A stretch of DNA of 12,080 bases from an uncultured Fretibacterium sp. (GCF_938040765.1 NZ_CALIAA010000106.1:1-12080), one strand, 5' to 3'. Positions 1 through 6,210 are shown, counted from the stretch's first letter. Program-made: numbers and translations. The notes: a model not told the origin generated them from the letters alone.

Positions 1-10
1 TCCTCACCAG

Positions 11-33
11 GTACGAGCCGAGTTGGTCGCTTA
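11..33. repeat. 23-bp direct repeat, left copy
   Basis: This stretch is identical base for base to 4404-4426 in the same orientation; the core reads GAGCCGAGTTGGTCGC. The flanks are not identical, but shorter shared words follow on the same side: 55-68 matches 4465-4478 at 13 of 14 positions, and CTTCACC followed by a G-rich run occurs near 38 and again near 4484. Read on the minus strand, 2-67 is built of roughly 12-base units that keep a leucine codon every fourth position. The two copies look like members of a dispersed degenerate repeat family rather than target-site duplications, which are much shorter in IS elements. No function can be assigned from one window. Confidence 0.8.
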
Positions 34-181
34 GTTGCTTCACCAGGGGCCTTATCAGGGGCTTCATCAACGTGTAACGCAAGTTGTGCCAAAGAAGCGG
101 TACTACATACTATGTCTGTCAATGTCGATCACTTATGCCCTGTTTATCGTCAATGAGGACAAGATACGTCGAAACAATCGT

Positions 182-481
182 ATGATTGAGATCACTCAGG
201 TACAATACGAGCGTATGGCGGATTGTCTCCCCGCCCATCGAAGCAATGTCGCTGACGACAACCTTAAAGTGCTCAATGCCATTCTGTATGTTGTGGTAGA
301 TGGGTGTAAATGGAGGAGGTTCCCGGAAAGGTTTGGGAACTGGCATACTATCTGCATGCGCATGAACCGATGGTACAAGTCCGGCGTTCGGGACAAGGTT
401 TTTGAACGCCTGCAACATGAGCGTCTTCTCCGCATGAGGCTTGAAGCGGATAAACAAAATCCTCTCCCGCAAATGCCGTGA
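182..481 (+). pseudogene. IS5-type transposase, N-terminal fragment
   Basis: The reading frame encodes about 99 residues that resemble the first open reading frame (DUF4096-like N-terminal domain) of IS5-group transposases of the IS427/IS1031 type. Recognisable parts are the opening MIEITQVQYERM, the LNAILYVVVDGCKWRRFPERFG block and the NRWYKSGVRDKVFERL helix. The open frame extends upstream to 35, but those residues lack family character, so the ATG at 182 is the probable original start. Family resemblance stops near residue 90 (EADKQ), and the frame then runs into an inverted repeat and ends. No second ORF with the DDE catalytic residues follows, so the element is truncated and should be inactive. 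Base composition is more AT-rich than the flanking genes, which fits a foreign origin. I could not identify terminal inverted repeats of the IS. Confidence 0.75.
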
Positions 482-507
482 AGGGAAAGCGAGGAAGAGG
501 ATTTTGT
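454..507 (-). terminator. 12-bp inverted repeat, probable terminator of the nuclease operon
   Basis: ACAAAATCCTCT at 454-465 is matched exactly in inverted orientation at 496-507. Partial pairing continues inward (CCCGC against GCGAGG), leaving a loop of about 20 bases. Read on the minus strand, the distal arm ends GGATTTTGTTTATC, a T-rich tail suited to an intrinsic terminator about 40 bp past the stop of the beta-CASP gene at 547. A second small hairpin, GCCCG-GCAT-CGGGC, sits at 513-526. The distal arm also overlaps the end of the transposase fragment, so an alternative is that this palindrome marks the junction where the IS was truncated. Confidence 0.55.
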
Positions 508-546
508 CCGCCGCCCGGCATCGGGCAGAAGATGGCGCGGGGAGGA

Positions 547-2148
547 TCAGGGAGCGGTCTTCCCCCGCAGGGCGGACTCGAGCGACGTTCGAGCGGAGAG
601 GAGAAGGCGCCTGGACTCCTCCGTGTCCGCCAGGGCGCCCTCGTCCCGGCGCAGCCGTTCCAGGAGCCGCTCGATGTCGTCCAGGACGCCCGGGATCTCG
701 GCCTGCGGGGTCCTGACAGCAGCGGCGGGCTTGGCTTCGGCTTCCATGGTGGCAGTGGAGGCGCCCGGCTCGATCGAGAATTCCTGCCCCAGGGCCGGGA
801 CGATTCCCCTCATGCCCCGTTCCCTCAGCGCGGCGGAAAGGGCCTGGGAGGCCTTCGGCTCCCCATGCGTGACGAAAAACAGGGGGTTCGTCGTGTAGGG
901 GCCCCCCCACGCGAGGAGGTCGTCGCGATCCCCATGCGCGGAGAACCCGCCGATCGTGTGCACCTGAGCCTTGACGATCACGTCCTCCCCCGCGATCCGA
1001 AGCTCGGTCTCCCCGTCGACGATACGCCTCCCCAGGGTCCCGTAAGCCTGATAGCCCACGAAGACGATGTGGTTCCTGGGATTCCAGGCCCCATGCTTCA
1101 GGTGGTGCACGATGCGTCCGCCCGTGCACATCCCGCTCCCGGCGATGACGATGCCGAAGGGGACTTCGTTGATCTTCTGCGACTCCTCCGGGGTCGATAC
1201 GTTCTTGAACCCCCTCGGGGAGAAGAGGTCCACCCCCGCCGCAGCATGGCGCCGGACCTCGCCAGAGAGCGTGTCGCCGTACATGCGGTAGAGCTCCGTG
1301 GCGCGGACCCCCATGGGGGAGTCGAAGAAAATCGGGATCTCGGGAAGCAGACCCTCGATCTGCATCAGGGAGAGCTCGAAGAGGAGACGCTGGGCCCGGT
1401 CCACGACGAAACTGGGGATCAGGACCTTGCCCCGGTCCTTCAGGGCCGTCAAAATGACGCTGCGGAACTCCTCCCGCGTCGCCGCGTCGTCCTTATGCAG
1501 GTGGTCGCCGTAGGTCGACTCGACGAGGACATAGTCCGCCTCCCGGATTGCCGAGGGGGCCCGGTCCACCGCGGGGAACTGCTGCCCGAGGTCGCCGCTG
1601 AAGACGAGGCGCGTCGCCCTGTCCCCCTCGCTCAGTTTGAAGGCGATGGAGGAGCTTCCCAGGATATGCCCCGCGTCGTGCAGGGAGAAGGACACGCCAT
1701 CCACGGCAGCGGTCTCCGTATCCCAATCCGTCGGCCTCAGGAGCTTCAGGGCCTTATCGACGTCCTTCTCGTCGTAGAGAGGAACGACCGGCGGCAGCCC
1801 CCGGCGGACGGCCTTGCGGGTCCGCCACTCCGCCTCCTCCTTCATCAGACGGACGGAGTCGTTCCAGAGTATCTCCACCAGACGGGCCGTGGCGGGCGTC
1901 GTCCAGACGGGCCCCGCGAACCCCTTTCGGACGAGATACGGGATGCGCCCGGAGTGGTCCATGTGGGCGTGGGTCAGAAATACCGCGTCCAGCCCCTCGA
2001 CGGGGAACGGAAAGGGCTCCCGGTTCCGCTCGTCCTCGTTCGCCCCCTGGTGGACGCCGCAGTCCACGAGAAAGCGACGATCCCCGCACTCCACCTCGTA
2101 ACAGGACCCCGTAACCTCGCCCGCAGCGCCCCAGAAACGTATCCTCAT
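547..2148 (-). CDS. beta-CASP metallo-beta-lactamase-fold ribonuclease (CPSF73/RNase J-like superfamily)
   Basis: The product is 533 residues and has the full signature of a zinc-dependent beta-CASP nuclease, a family that processes or degrades RNA in the cytoplasm. Visible motifs are HAHMDH at 60-65 (two-zinc site), DAGHILGS at 158-165 (H161), FSGDLG at 183-188 (D186), VESTYGD at 209-215 (E210, beta-CASP motif A), GFSAHGD at 401-407 (H405, motif B) and THGE at 427-430 (H428, motif C). The catalytic domain ends near residue 460. A tail of about 70 residues follows, alanine- and glutamate-rich and then predicted to be charged helix, absent from the minimal family and possibly for dimerisation or partner binding. 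It resembles the YSH1/exonuclease-like COG1236 branch more than RNase J. A GGGGG Shine-Dalgarno lies 11 bp before the ATG. The gene is third in an operon with a response regulator and a histidine kinase, 15 bp after the kinase stop, so its expression is probably tied to that signalling pair. RNA substrate unknown; no residue needed for catalysis appears missing. Confidence 0.9.
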   Translation of the reverse strand: MRIRFWGAAGEVTGSCYEVECGDRRFLVDCGVHQGANEDERNREPFPFPVEGLDAVFLTHAHMDHSGRIPYLVRKGFAGPVWTTPATARLVEILWNDSVRLMKEEAEWRTRKAVRRGLPPVVPLYDEKDVDKALKLLRPTDWDTETAAVDGVSFSLHDAGHILGSSSIAFKLSEGDRATRLVFSGDLGQQFPAVDRAPSAIREADYVLVESTYGDHLHKDDAATREEFRSVILTALKDRGKVLIPSFVVDRAQRLLFELSLMQIEGLLPEIPIFFDSPMGVRATELYRMYGDTLSGEVRRHAAAGVDLFSPRGFKNVSTPEESQKINEVPFGIVIAGSGMCTGGRIVHHLKHGAWNPRNHIVFVGYQAYGTLGRRIVDGETELRIAGEDVIVKAQVHTIGGFSAHGDRDDLLAWGGPYTTNPLFFVTHGEPKASQALSAALRERGMRGIVPALGQEFSIEPGASTATMEAEAKPAAAVRTPQAEIPGVLDDIERLLERLRRDEGALADTEESRRLLLSARTSLESALRGKTAP

Positions 2149-2163
2149 CGTATTGTATTCCCC

Positions 2164-3567
2164 CTATGCCGGCGAAACGGCGCCCTTCGGCAGGAGACAC
2201 AGGACGCGAGTCCCCTCGCCAGGCCTCGAACGGACCTCCAGACGCCCCCCCATGAGGGACATCCGCTCCGTCATGTTGGCGAGCCCCCGATGCCCCTCGA
2301 GCCTCAGGACCTCATGGTCCACCTCGGCATCGAAACCGCTGCCGTTGTCCTGAATGTCCAGGATGATCCTTCCATCCTTTTCGCAGACCTGGGCCTGGAC
2401 CTCCGTGGCATTTCCGTGCCGGACCGCGTTGGAGACCGCCTCCTGAAAGATGCGGACAAAGGCCAAGGTCTGCTCCGGCTCCAGGTCTATGCCCTCGTCG
2501 ATGTCCGCGGCGACCCGGATGTCGTAGTTCTGCGAGAGCCTCTCCGCCAGCTCGGTCAGGGCCTGAGACAACCCCAGATCCATCCACGGCGGCGCCAGCT
2601 CGTCACAGAGCCCACGCAGCTCCCGGACGACGGACTTGGCGAGAAGCTCCGTCTTCTTGATGCGCGTCTGGGGGGCCTCCTCCTCGAGGGACATGTGAAT
2701 CTGCTGCAGCAGCGCCGTGATATCCTGCAAGGGCCCGTCGTGGATCTCCCGCGCCATGTCCATCCGTTCCTTCTCCTGAACCCGGACGATGTCGCGCACG
2801 TAGCGGTTGCGCAGCTTGTCGCGCTCCACGGCCGCCTGAGCGAAGCGCATCAGGGCGCTGTGGACGCTCTCGATCTCCTTGACCGACCCCGGCCCCAGGC
2901 GATTGGGAATGTCCTTCCCGACCCGGAGGTCGTCGATCTCGGCGACGAGAGCCTGAAGGGGGGAGACGAGGCGGCTCCAGAGCAGGCGGATGGCCCAGAA
3001 ACTGCCCAAGGTCATCAGCACGATCAGGACCGGCCACAGGCGCCCCGCCGTGACGAGCCCCCCCAGAAGCTGGTCCCAGGAGACCGCGGCGACGACGTAC
3101 CCCTGGCCCCGGCTGACCGGGTAGATCGCCAGGGTATACTGGGCCCCCTGCTTGTCCTCCACCCGGGTCGCCGTCCCGATCGGGAGGTTGTCGTGCCAGA
3201 TGGCCGCGATATTCATGGCGCCAGGCGAGGCCGTGATGATCTTTCCGTCGGCGCCGATGTGCGCCACCCAGCCCGGGATGGACGGCCCCCAGGAGAAGAT
3301 GTTGTACCGAGCCGCGTCCCCCAGGTACTCCAGCGGAAATTCCCAGAGCCGGACGTTCGACCCCAGCCGATAGGCCGTGCTCTCGGCCAGGTCCTGAACG
3401 TAGGACCGCACGGCCGCCTCCATCGCCCTCTCCTGACTGACCAGGGCGAAGGCCGCCAGCAGGATGACGGCCACGGAGGGCAGGATCAGGGCGCACAACA
3501 GAAAGGCCAAAAAGTGGTTCTTCGGCCTCAGCGAGTTGAAAACGGTTTTGCGGACCCGCTTCAGCAT
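2164..3567 (-). CDS. membrane sensor histidine kinase, NarL-partner type (HisKA_3)
   Basis: The 467-residue protein is laid out as an N-terminal membrane segment (about 18-44), an extracytoplasmic sensor region of about 130 residues (45-177, PAS/Cache-like in size, ligand unknown), a second membrane segment (about 178-198), and a HAMP-like linker (199-250). The dimerisation domain carries the H-box EKERMDMAREIHDGPLQD with phospho-acceptor H276, typical of HisKA_3 kinases that pair with NarL/LuxR-type regulators. The HATPase domain shows the N box FQEAVSNAVRHG (375-386), G1 DNGSGFD (407-413), G2 GHRGLANM (425-432) and GEGT (450-453). All catalytic boxes are intact. The ATG is preceded by AGGGG at 9-bp spacing; this site overlaps the stop codon of the response regulator gene 12 bp upstream, indicating coupled translation. 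The gene lies between its likely cognate regulator and the beta-CASP nuclease gene. The signal it senses cannot be read from the sequence. Confidence 0.92.
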   Translation of the reverse strand: MLKRVRKTVFNSLRPKNHFLAFLLCALILPSVAVILLAAFALVSQERAMEAAVRSYVQDLAESTAYRLGSNVRLWEFPLEYLGDAARYNIFSWGPSIPGWVAHIGADGKIITASPGAMNIAAIWHDNLPIGTATRVEDKQGAQYTLAIYPVSRGQGYVVAAVSWDQLLGGLVTAGRLWPVLIVLMTLGSFWAIRLLWSRLVSPLQALVAEIDDLRVGKDIPNRLGPGSVKEIESVHSALMRFAQAAVERDKLRNRYVRDIVRVQEKERMDMAREIHDGPLQDITALLQQIHMSLEEEAPQTRIKKTELLAKSVVRELRGLCDELAPPWMDLGLSQALTELAERLSQNYDIRVAADIDEGIDLEPEQTLAFVRIFQEAVSNAVRHGNATEVQAQVCEKDGRIILDIQDNGSGFDAEVDHEVLRLEGHRGLANMTERMSLMGGRLEVRSRPGEGTRVLCLLPKGAVSPA

Positions 3568-3579
3568 GAGGCGTGTCCC

Positions 3580-4224
3580 CTACTTCTCGTCCTCCAGGAG
3601 CTCCTCCAGGGTGACGACCCCGTACTTGAGGGCCAGCAGCAGGGCCTCCGTCTTGTTCTTAGAGCCCAGCTTGTCGTAGATGGAGGCCAGGTGGGTCTGG
3701 ACCGTGCGCTCGCTGATGAAGAGACGGCTCGCGACCTCCTTGCTGGAGAGCCCCTTGGCCGCCAGCAGGAGGACCTCACGCTCCCGCGCGGAGAGCTGCT
3801 CCGGGTCGAAGTCCCGCTCCCCCATGACCGAGGCGACCTCGGGATCCAGGTAAAGCCCTCCCTTGGAGACCGTCGCGATCGCCGCGGTGAGCTCCTTCGG
3901 GCTGACGGTCTTGAGGACGAACCCCCGCGCCCCTGCGCGCAGCGAGGCCATGACGTACTGCTGCGCATCGTAGGAGGTCAGCATGATGGTGGCCGTGGAA
4001 AGCCCCTCGGCCTTGACCTTCTGCGCAACCGAGACGCCGTCCATGCCCGGCATCCTGATGTCCAGCAGGGCCACGTCGGGCTTGAGCTCCCGGATCATCT
4101 CCCAGGCCTTCACCCCATCCTCCGCCTCCCCGACGAGATCGAGCGAGTTCTCCCGCCGCAAAAACTCCGCAATGCCCGCCCTCGTCAGAGGGTGGTCGTC
4201 CGCCAAAACGATCCTGACTGCCAT
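3580..4224 (-). CDS. response regulator, NarL/LuxR family
   Basis: This is the DNA-binding partner of the adjacent kinase. With the start chosen here it is 214 residues. The receiver domain has the acidic pair in VLADDHP (D9, D10), phospho-acceptor D55 in LLDIRMPGMDG, the switch threonine in MLTSYD (T83) and the conserved lysine in FVLKTVSP (K105). The C-terminal LuxR-type helix-turn-helix (about 143-203) includes LSAREREVLLLAAKG and ERTVQTHLASIYDKLG. The open frame extends seven codons further to an ATG at 4245, but that codon has no ribosome-binding site. The ATG at 4224 has AAGGGG nine bases upstream and gives the usual MAVRIVLADDHP beginning. It is the first gene of a minus-strand operon (regulator, kinase, nuclease). 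Autoregulation is plausible for the family but no operator is certain. Confidence 0.92.
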   Translation of the reverse strand: MAVRIVLADDHPLTRAGIAEFLRRENSLDLVGEAEDGVKAWEMIRELKPDVALLDIRMPGMDGVSVAQKVKAEGLSTATIMLTSYDAQQYVMASLRAGARGFVLKTVSPKELTAAIATVSKGGLYLDPEVASVMGERDFDPEQLSAREREVLLLAAKGLSSKEVASRLFISERTVQTHLASIYDKLGSKNKTEALLLALKYGVVTLEELLEDEK

Positions 4225-4233
4225 CGACATCGT

Positions 4234-4239
4234 CCCCTT
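4234..4239 (-). promoter_or_regulatory. Shine-Dalgarno that sets the response regulator start
   Basis: AAGGGG on the minus strand sits nine bases before the ATG at 4224. It is only three bases before the ATG at 4230, and the ATG at 4245 lies upstream of it, so it supports 4224 as the start. Confidence 0.6.
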
Positions 4240-4403
4240 CGTCATAATTGATATCTGTCGTAAAGTTTTTACAGACTACCCGCCCCCGCCGCCCCGGGCA
4301 AGGGCAAAGCTACGGAAGGACGCCCCCGCCGATTCCATTTCAAAACCATTTGTAGACCAGGCGGCTTTTGCAGGCCCCAGTGGATAAGCAGACAACCGGC
4401 GAA

Positions 4404-4426
4404 GTACGAGCCGAGTTGGTCGCTTA
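4404..4426. repeat. 23-bp direct repeat, right copy
   Basis: Identical to 11-33 in the same orientation, 4393 bp away. The segment between the copies contains the transposase fragment and the whole regulator-kinase-nuclease operon. The following bases to about 4545 share only short words with the region after the left copy, with different spacing, so the elements are related but diverged. Confidence 0.8.
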
Positions 4427-4437
4427 TGAGCGAGATA

Positions 4438-4454
4438 GCAAATCTCTGATTTGC
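4438..4454. repeat. 7-bp perfect hairpin inside the repeat region
   Basis: GCAAATC and GATTTGC flank a three-base loop (TCT). On the plus strand it is followed by GTTTTC, and on the minus strand it lies about 100 bp downstream of the HD gene stop. It could be a weak terminator for the HD gene or a structural part of the dispersed repeat; the lack of a proper T run on the minus strand weakens the terminator reading. Confidence 0.45.
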
Positions 4455-4549
4455 GTTTTCGAGCTCAGGGGGTTCATCGGGTTCTTCACCGGGCGTACAA
4501 AGAGGTACATCAAGCAAGGCGAGCAAAAACAACGACGTATCATTTGGAA

Positions 4550-5116
4550 TCAGAGCCCAACGTCCTTCTCGATGGGCCTCAGCGCCAGGATCGTCTCCTC
4601 GATCACCGTGTCGAGGGGCAGCCCCATCCGTTCGGCTCCGGCGCTGATGATCTCCCGATTGACCCCGCGCGCAAACGCCTTGTCCTTCCATTTTTTCTTG
4701 ACGGATTTGAGCTCCAGGTCGGAGAGGGAGCGCGAGGGGCGCACCAGCCCGGCCGTGATGATCAGGCCCGTGAGCTCGTCGATGGTGAAGAGGGTCCGCT
4801 CCATGTCGTTGGCGGGCTCGACGTCCGTGCAGATGCCATAGCCATGGGATTGGACCGCGTGGATGATGTCCTCGTCGATCCCCTCCTCGCGGAGCAGCTC
4901 CGGCGCCAGGTGGCAGTGGCGTTCCGGGGCGTCGGACGTCATCTCCCAGTCGATATCGTGCAGAATGCCGACGACGCCCCAGAGGTCCTCGTCGGCGCCG
5001 GCCCTGCGCGCGAAGTGGCGCATGGTCCCCTCGACGGCCAGCGCGTGACGAACGTGCGTCTCGTCCTTGTTGTGTTTCCTTAGAATACGGAGCGCAGTCT
5101 CTCGATCAGGTCTCAT
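4550..5116 (-). CDS. HD-domain hydrolase, COG2316-like
   Basis: The 188-residue product belongs to the HD phosphohydrolase superfamily, metal-dependent enzymes acting on phosphate esters or nucleotides in the cytoplasm. It has HVRHALAVE (H21, H24), the defining ILHDIDWE (H53, D54), ERHCHLAPELLREEGI (H67, H69), SHGYG (H91) and TIDELTGLI (D113). The tail KKKWKDKAFARGVNRE (140-155) is characteristic of the small COG2316 group of predicted HD hydrolases. The open frame extends upstream to 5164, but the ATG at 5116 is preceded by GGAGG at 5-bp spacing and gives the usual family N terminus, so it is chosen. The gene stands alone on its strand and diverges from the polysaccharide deacetylase gene. 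Substrate unknown; it is too short, and lacks the extra motifs, to be a ppGpp or dGTP hydrolase. Confidence 0.88.
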   Translation of the reverse strand: MRPDRETALRILRKHNKDETHVRHALAVEGTMRHFARRAGADEDLWGVVGILHDIDWEMTSDAPERHCHLAPELLREEGIDEDIIHAVQSHGYGICTDVEPANDMERTLFTIDELTGLIITAGLVRPSRSLSDLELKSVKKKWKDKAFARGVNREIISAGAERMGLPLDTVIEETILALRPIEKDVGL

Positions 5117-5408
5117 GGTGTCCTCCCCCAACTCGTCAAAATCATGATTTCCAAACCCAAGCAAAGCGCAGGACGGCCATAGCGGCGTCCTCTCCGACCC
5201 CGCCGCAGCGCACGGCCCCGCGCGTCCCTCCTTTGCCGCCCTTTTTCCGCACCGGAGGAACGGCTTGGGGCATCAAGGTGTATTATAGTATTTCGGTCCG
5301 GCCCCGTATGAGGGATTTTCCCGACGGAGGATCGAAAGAGATCTCCGAACGCCGGGCCGACGCGTCGGGAAAAGCAGACGAGAAATGCCCTGAAAGGACT
5401 GATGCCGT
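5117..5408. other. divergent intergenic region between HD gene and deacetylase gene
   Basis: This stretch must hold the promoters of both flanking genes. The only AT-rich core is at 5279-5292. It contains TATAGT (5284-5289), a fair -10 match for rightward transcription, but no good -35 element is visible at the right distance (TTGGGG at 5265-5270 is 13 bases away). No gene is supported in either direction. Confidence 0.4.
5316..5373. repeat. 11-bp perfect inverted repeat in the deacetylase leader
   Basis: TTTTCCCGACG at 5316-5326 is exactly matched in inverted orientation at 5363-5373. The 36-base interior contains further self-complementary pieces (around AGATCT at 5339-5344). If transcription starts after the AT-rich core near 5284, the structure forms in the 5' leader and ends 35 bases before the TTG start codon. 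It could be a leader RNA structure, a protein-binding site, or an attenuator-like hairpin. Confidence 0.55.
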
Positions 5409-6098
5409 TTGAACCGATCGCGACGCCCCGCCCTGCTGGCTGGCATCGCACTGTTTCTTTGCCTCGAATGGGGCCCCCTCAACGCCGAAAGGGCCCGATG
5501 GGGCATTGCCTCCGGGGATCCCTTCGTCCGGGAGATCGCCCTGACCTTCGACGACGGGCCGCGGGAACACGGAATGCAGGAGCTGATGGCCGCCATGGCG
5601 CCGTTCGGCGTCCACGGGACGTTCTTTTTGGTGGGCAAGTTCGCCGACCGTTATGCAGGCATCACCCTGGCGCTCCAAGAGGCCGGTCACGACCTGGAGA
5701 ACCACAGCTTCACGCACCCGAAGCTCTACACCCTCTGGGTGGAGAAGATCATGAGGGAGACGGAGCGGTGCAACGAGGTCATCGAGGGGCTCGGGATCAG
5801 GAAACCCCGCTTCATGCGGCCGCCCGGCGGCTCCTACAACCTGAAGATCCTCAACGCCATGCGGCGCATGGATATGCGCCTGGGGCTCTGGAACATCAAC
5901 AGCGCCGACTACACGGGAAAATCGGCTGGTGAGATCGCGGCCTTCGTCCTGCGCAAGGCCTCCCCCGGCGCCATCGTCCTGATGCACTCGGGGGTCCCCG
6001 CGACCGCAGAAGCGCTGCCCGAGATCCTGCGCGGGCTCGGAGAACGCGGCTATCGTTTCGTAAGCGTTCAGGACCTCTGGAACTGCGGGGCCATTTAG
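5409..6098 (+). CDS. secreted polysaccharide deacetylase, NodB domain (CE4)
   Basis: The 229-residue product is a metal-dependent deacetylase of N-acetylated polysaccharide (peptidoglycan, chitin-like or exopolysaccharide), acting outside the cytoplasmic membrane. A signal peptide is visible: basic RSRR, hydrophobic 8-19, and likely cleavage after PLNA (residue 26). NodB motifs are TFDDGP (46-51; catalytic base D48, metal D49), NHSFTH (98-103; metal ligands H99, H103), RPPGG (137-141), LWNINSADY (160-168) and LMHSG (191-195; H193). The third to fifth motifs depart from the common RPPYG, W-D-x-D-x-x-D-W and LxHD forms, so substrate preference may differ. The start is TTG: the codon frame has a stop at 5400-5402 just upstream, so no earlier start exists, and AAAGGA lies about 10 bases before the TTG. 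The ATG at 5402 is in another frame. The ATPase gene follows on the same strand after about 80-110 bp. Confidence 0.9.
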   Translation: MNRSRRPALLAGIALFLCLEWGPLNAERARWGIASGDPFVREIALTFDDGPREHGMQELMAAMAPFGVHGTFFLVGKFADRYAGITLALQEAGHDLENHSFTHPKLYTLWVEKIMRETERCNEVIEGLGIRKPRFMRPPGGSYNLKILNAMRRMDMRLGLWNINSADYTGKSAGEIAAFVLRKASPGAIVLMHSGVPATAEALPEILRGLGERGYRFVSVQDLWNCGAI

Positions 6099-6127
6099 GG
6101 AAGCGCCGATTCGGTCGACGTTCCCCT

Positions 6128-6154
6128 TTCGATACACTTCGATACGCATCGATC
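6128..6154. repeat. 10-bp-period tandem repeat upstream of the ATPase gene
   Basis: Two consecutive copies of TTCGATACNC (6128-6137 and 6138-6147) are followed by a partial third, ATCGATC. The 10-base period places each copy on the same face of the helix, which suits cooperative binding of a regulator about 60-80 bp upstream of the ATPase start. Chance repetition in a short intergenic stretch remains possible. Confidence 0.5.
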
Positions 6155-6194
6155 TGACGCACGGCACTTTTCCTCGGATGGAAGGAAGGACAGG

Positions 6195-6200
6195 AAGGAG
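6195..6200 (+). promoter_or_regulatory. Shine-Dalgarno that favours a GTG start for the ATPase
   Basis: AAGGAG lies ten bases before GTG at 6211. The alternative ATG at 6178 has no such site upstream and places this purine-rich run inside the coding sequence. Confidence 0.55.
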
Positions 6201-6210
6201 CAATCGAGAC

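Larger units (their letters stand above)
4225..4549. other. intergenic region carrying the second repeat copy and no convincing gene
   Basis: These 325 bases lie between the start of the response regulator operon and the stop of the HD gene, both on the minus strand. I see no protein family in any frame. The part from about 4320 to 4550 is less GC-rich than its surroundings and contains the 23-bp repeat copy, the shared words at 4465-4478 and near 4484, and a 7-bp hairpin at 4438-4454. The operon promoter should be in 4246-4400. A weak candidate on the minus strand is TTGCCC, 17 bases, TAGTCT, just upstream of a GTAAA/TTTAC inverted repeat at 4260-4272. That promoter is a poor match and is not claimed as certain. 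Confidence 0.5.

Noticed and set aside
35..181. Upstream extension of the transposase frame starting at 35
   Set aside because: The first 49 residues lie partly in the repeat element and lack transposase similarity; the family-like N terminus begins at the ATG at 182.
478..4251. A 1257-codon open frame on the plus strand across the whole nuclease-kinase-regulator operon
   Set aside because: It is antisense to three genes with intact family motifs, spans their gaps without any recognisable domain, and is rich in Arg, Pro, Gly, Asp and Leu as expected of GC-rich antisense frames.
4256..4310. A sigma-70 promoter for the regulator operon (TTGCCC, 17 bases, TAGTCT)
   Set aside because: The match to consensus is weak and lies in a very G-rich stretch; it is mentioned only as a candidate.
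11..4426. CRISPR array or attachment sites suggested by the 23-bp direct repeat
   Set aside because: There are only two copies 4.4 kb apart, with no spacers, integrase gene or tRNA nearby.
4368..4841. A 157-codon plus-strand frame through the right repeat copy
   Set aside because: It runs antisense into the HD gene, and no protein family is recognisable in it.
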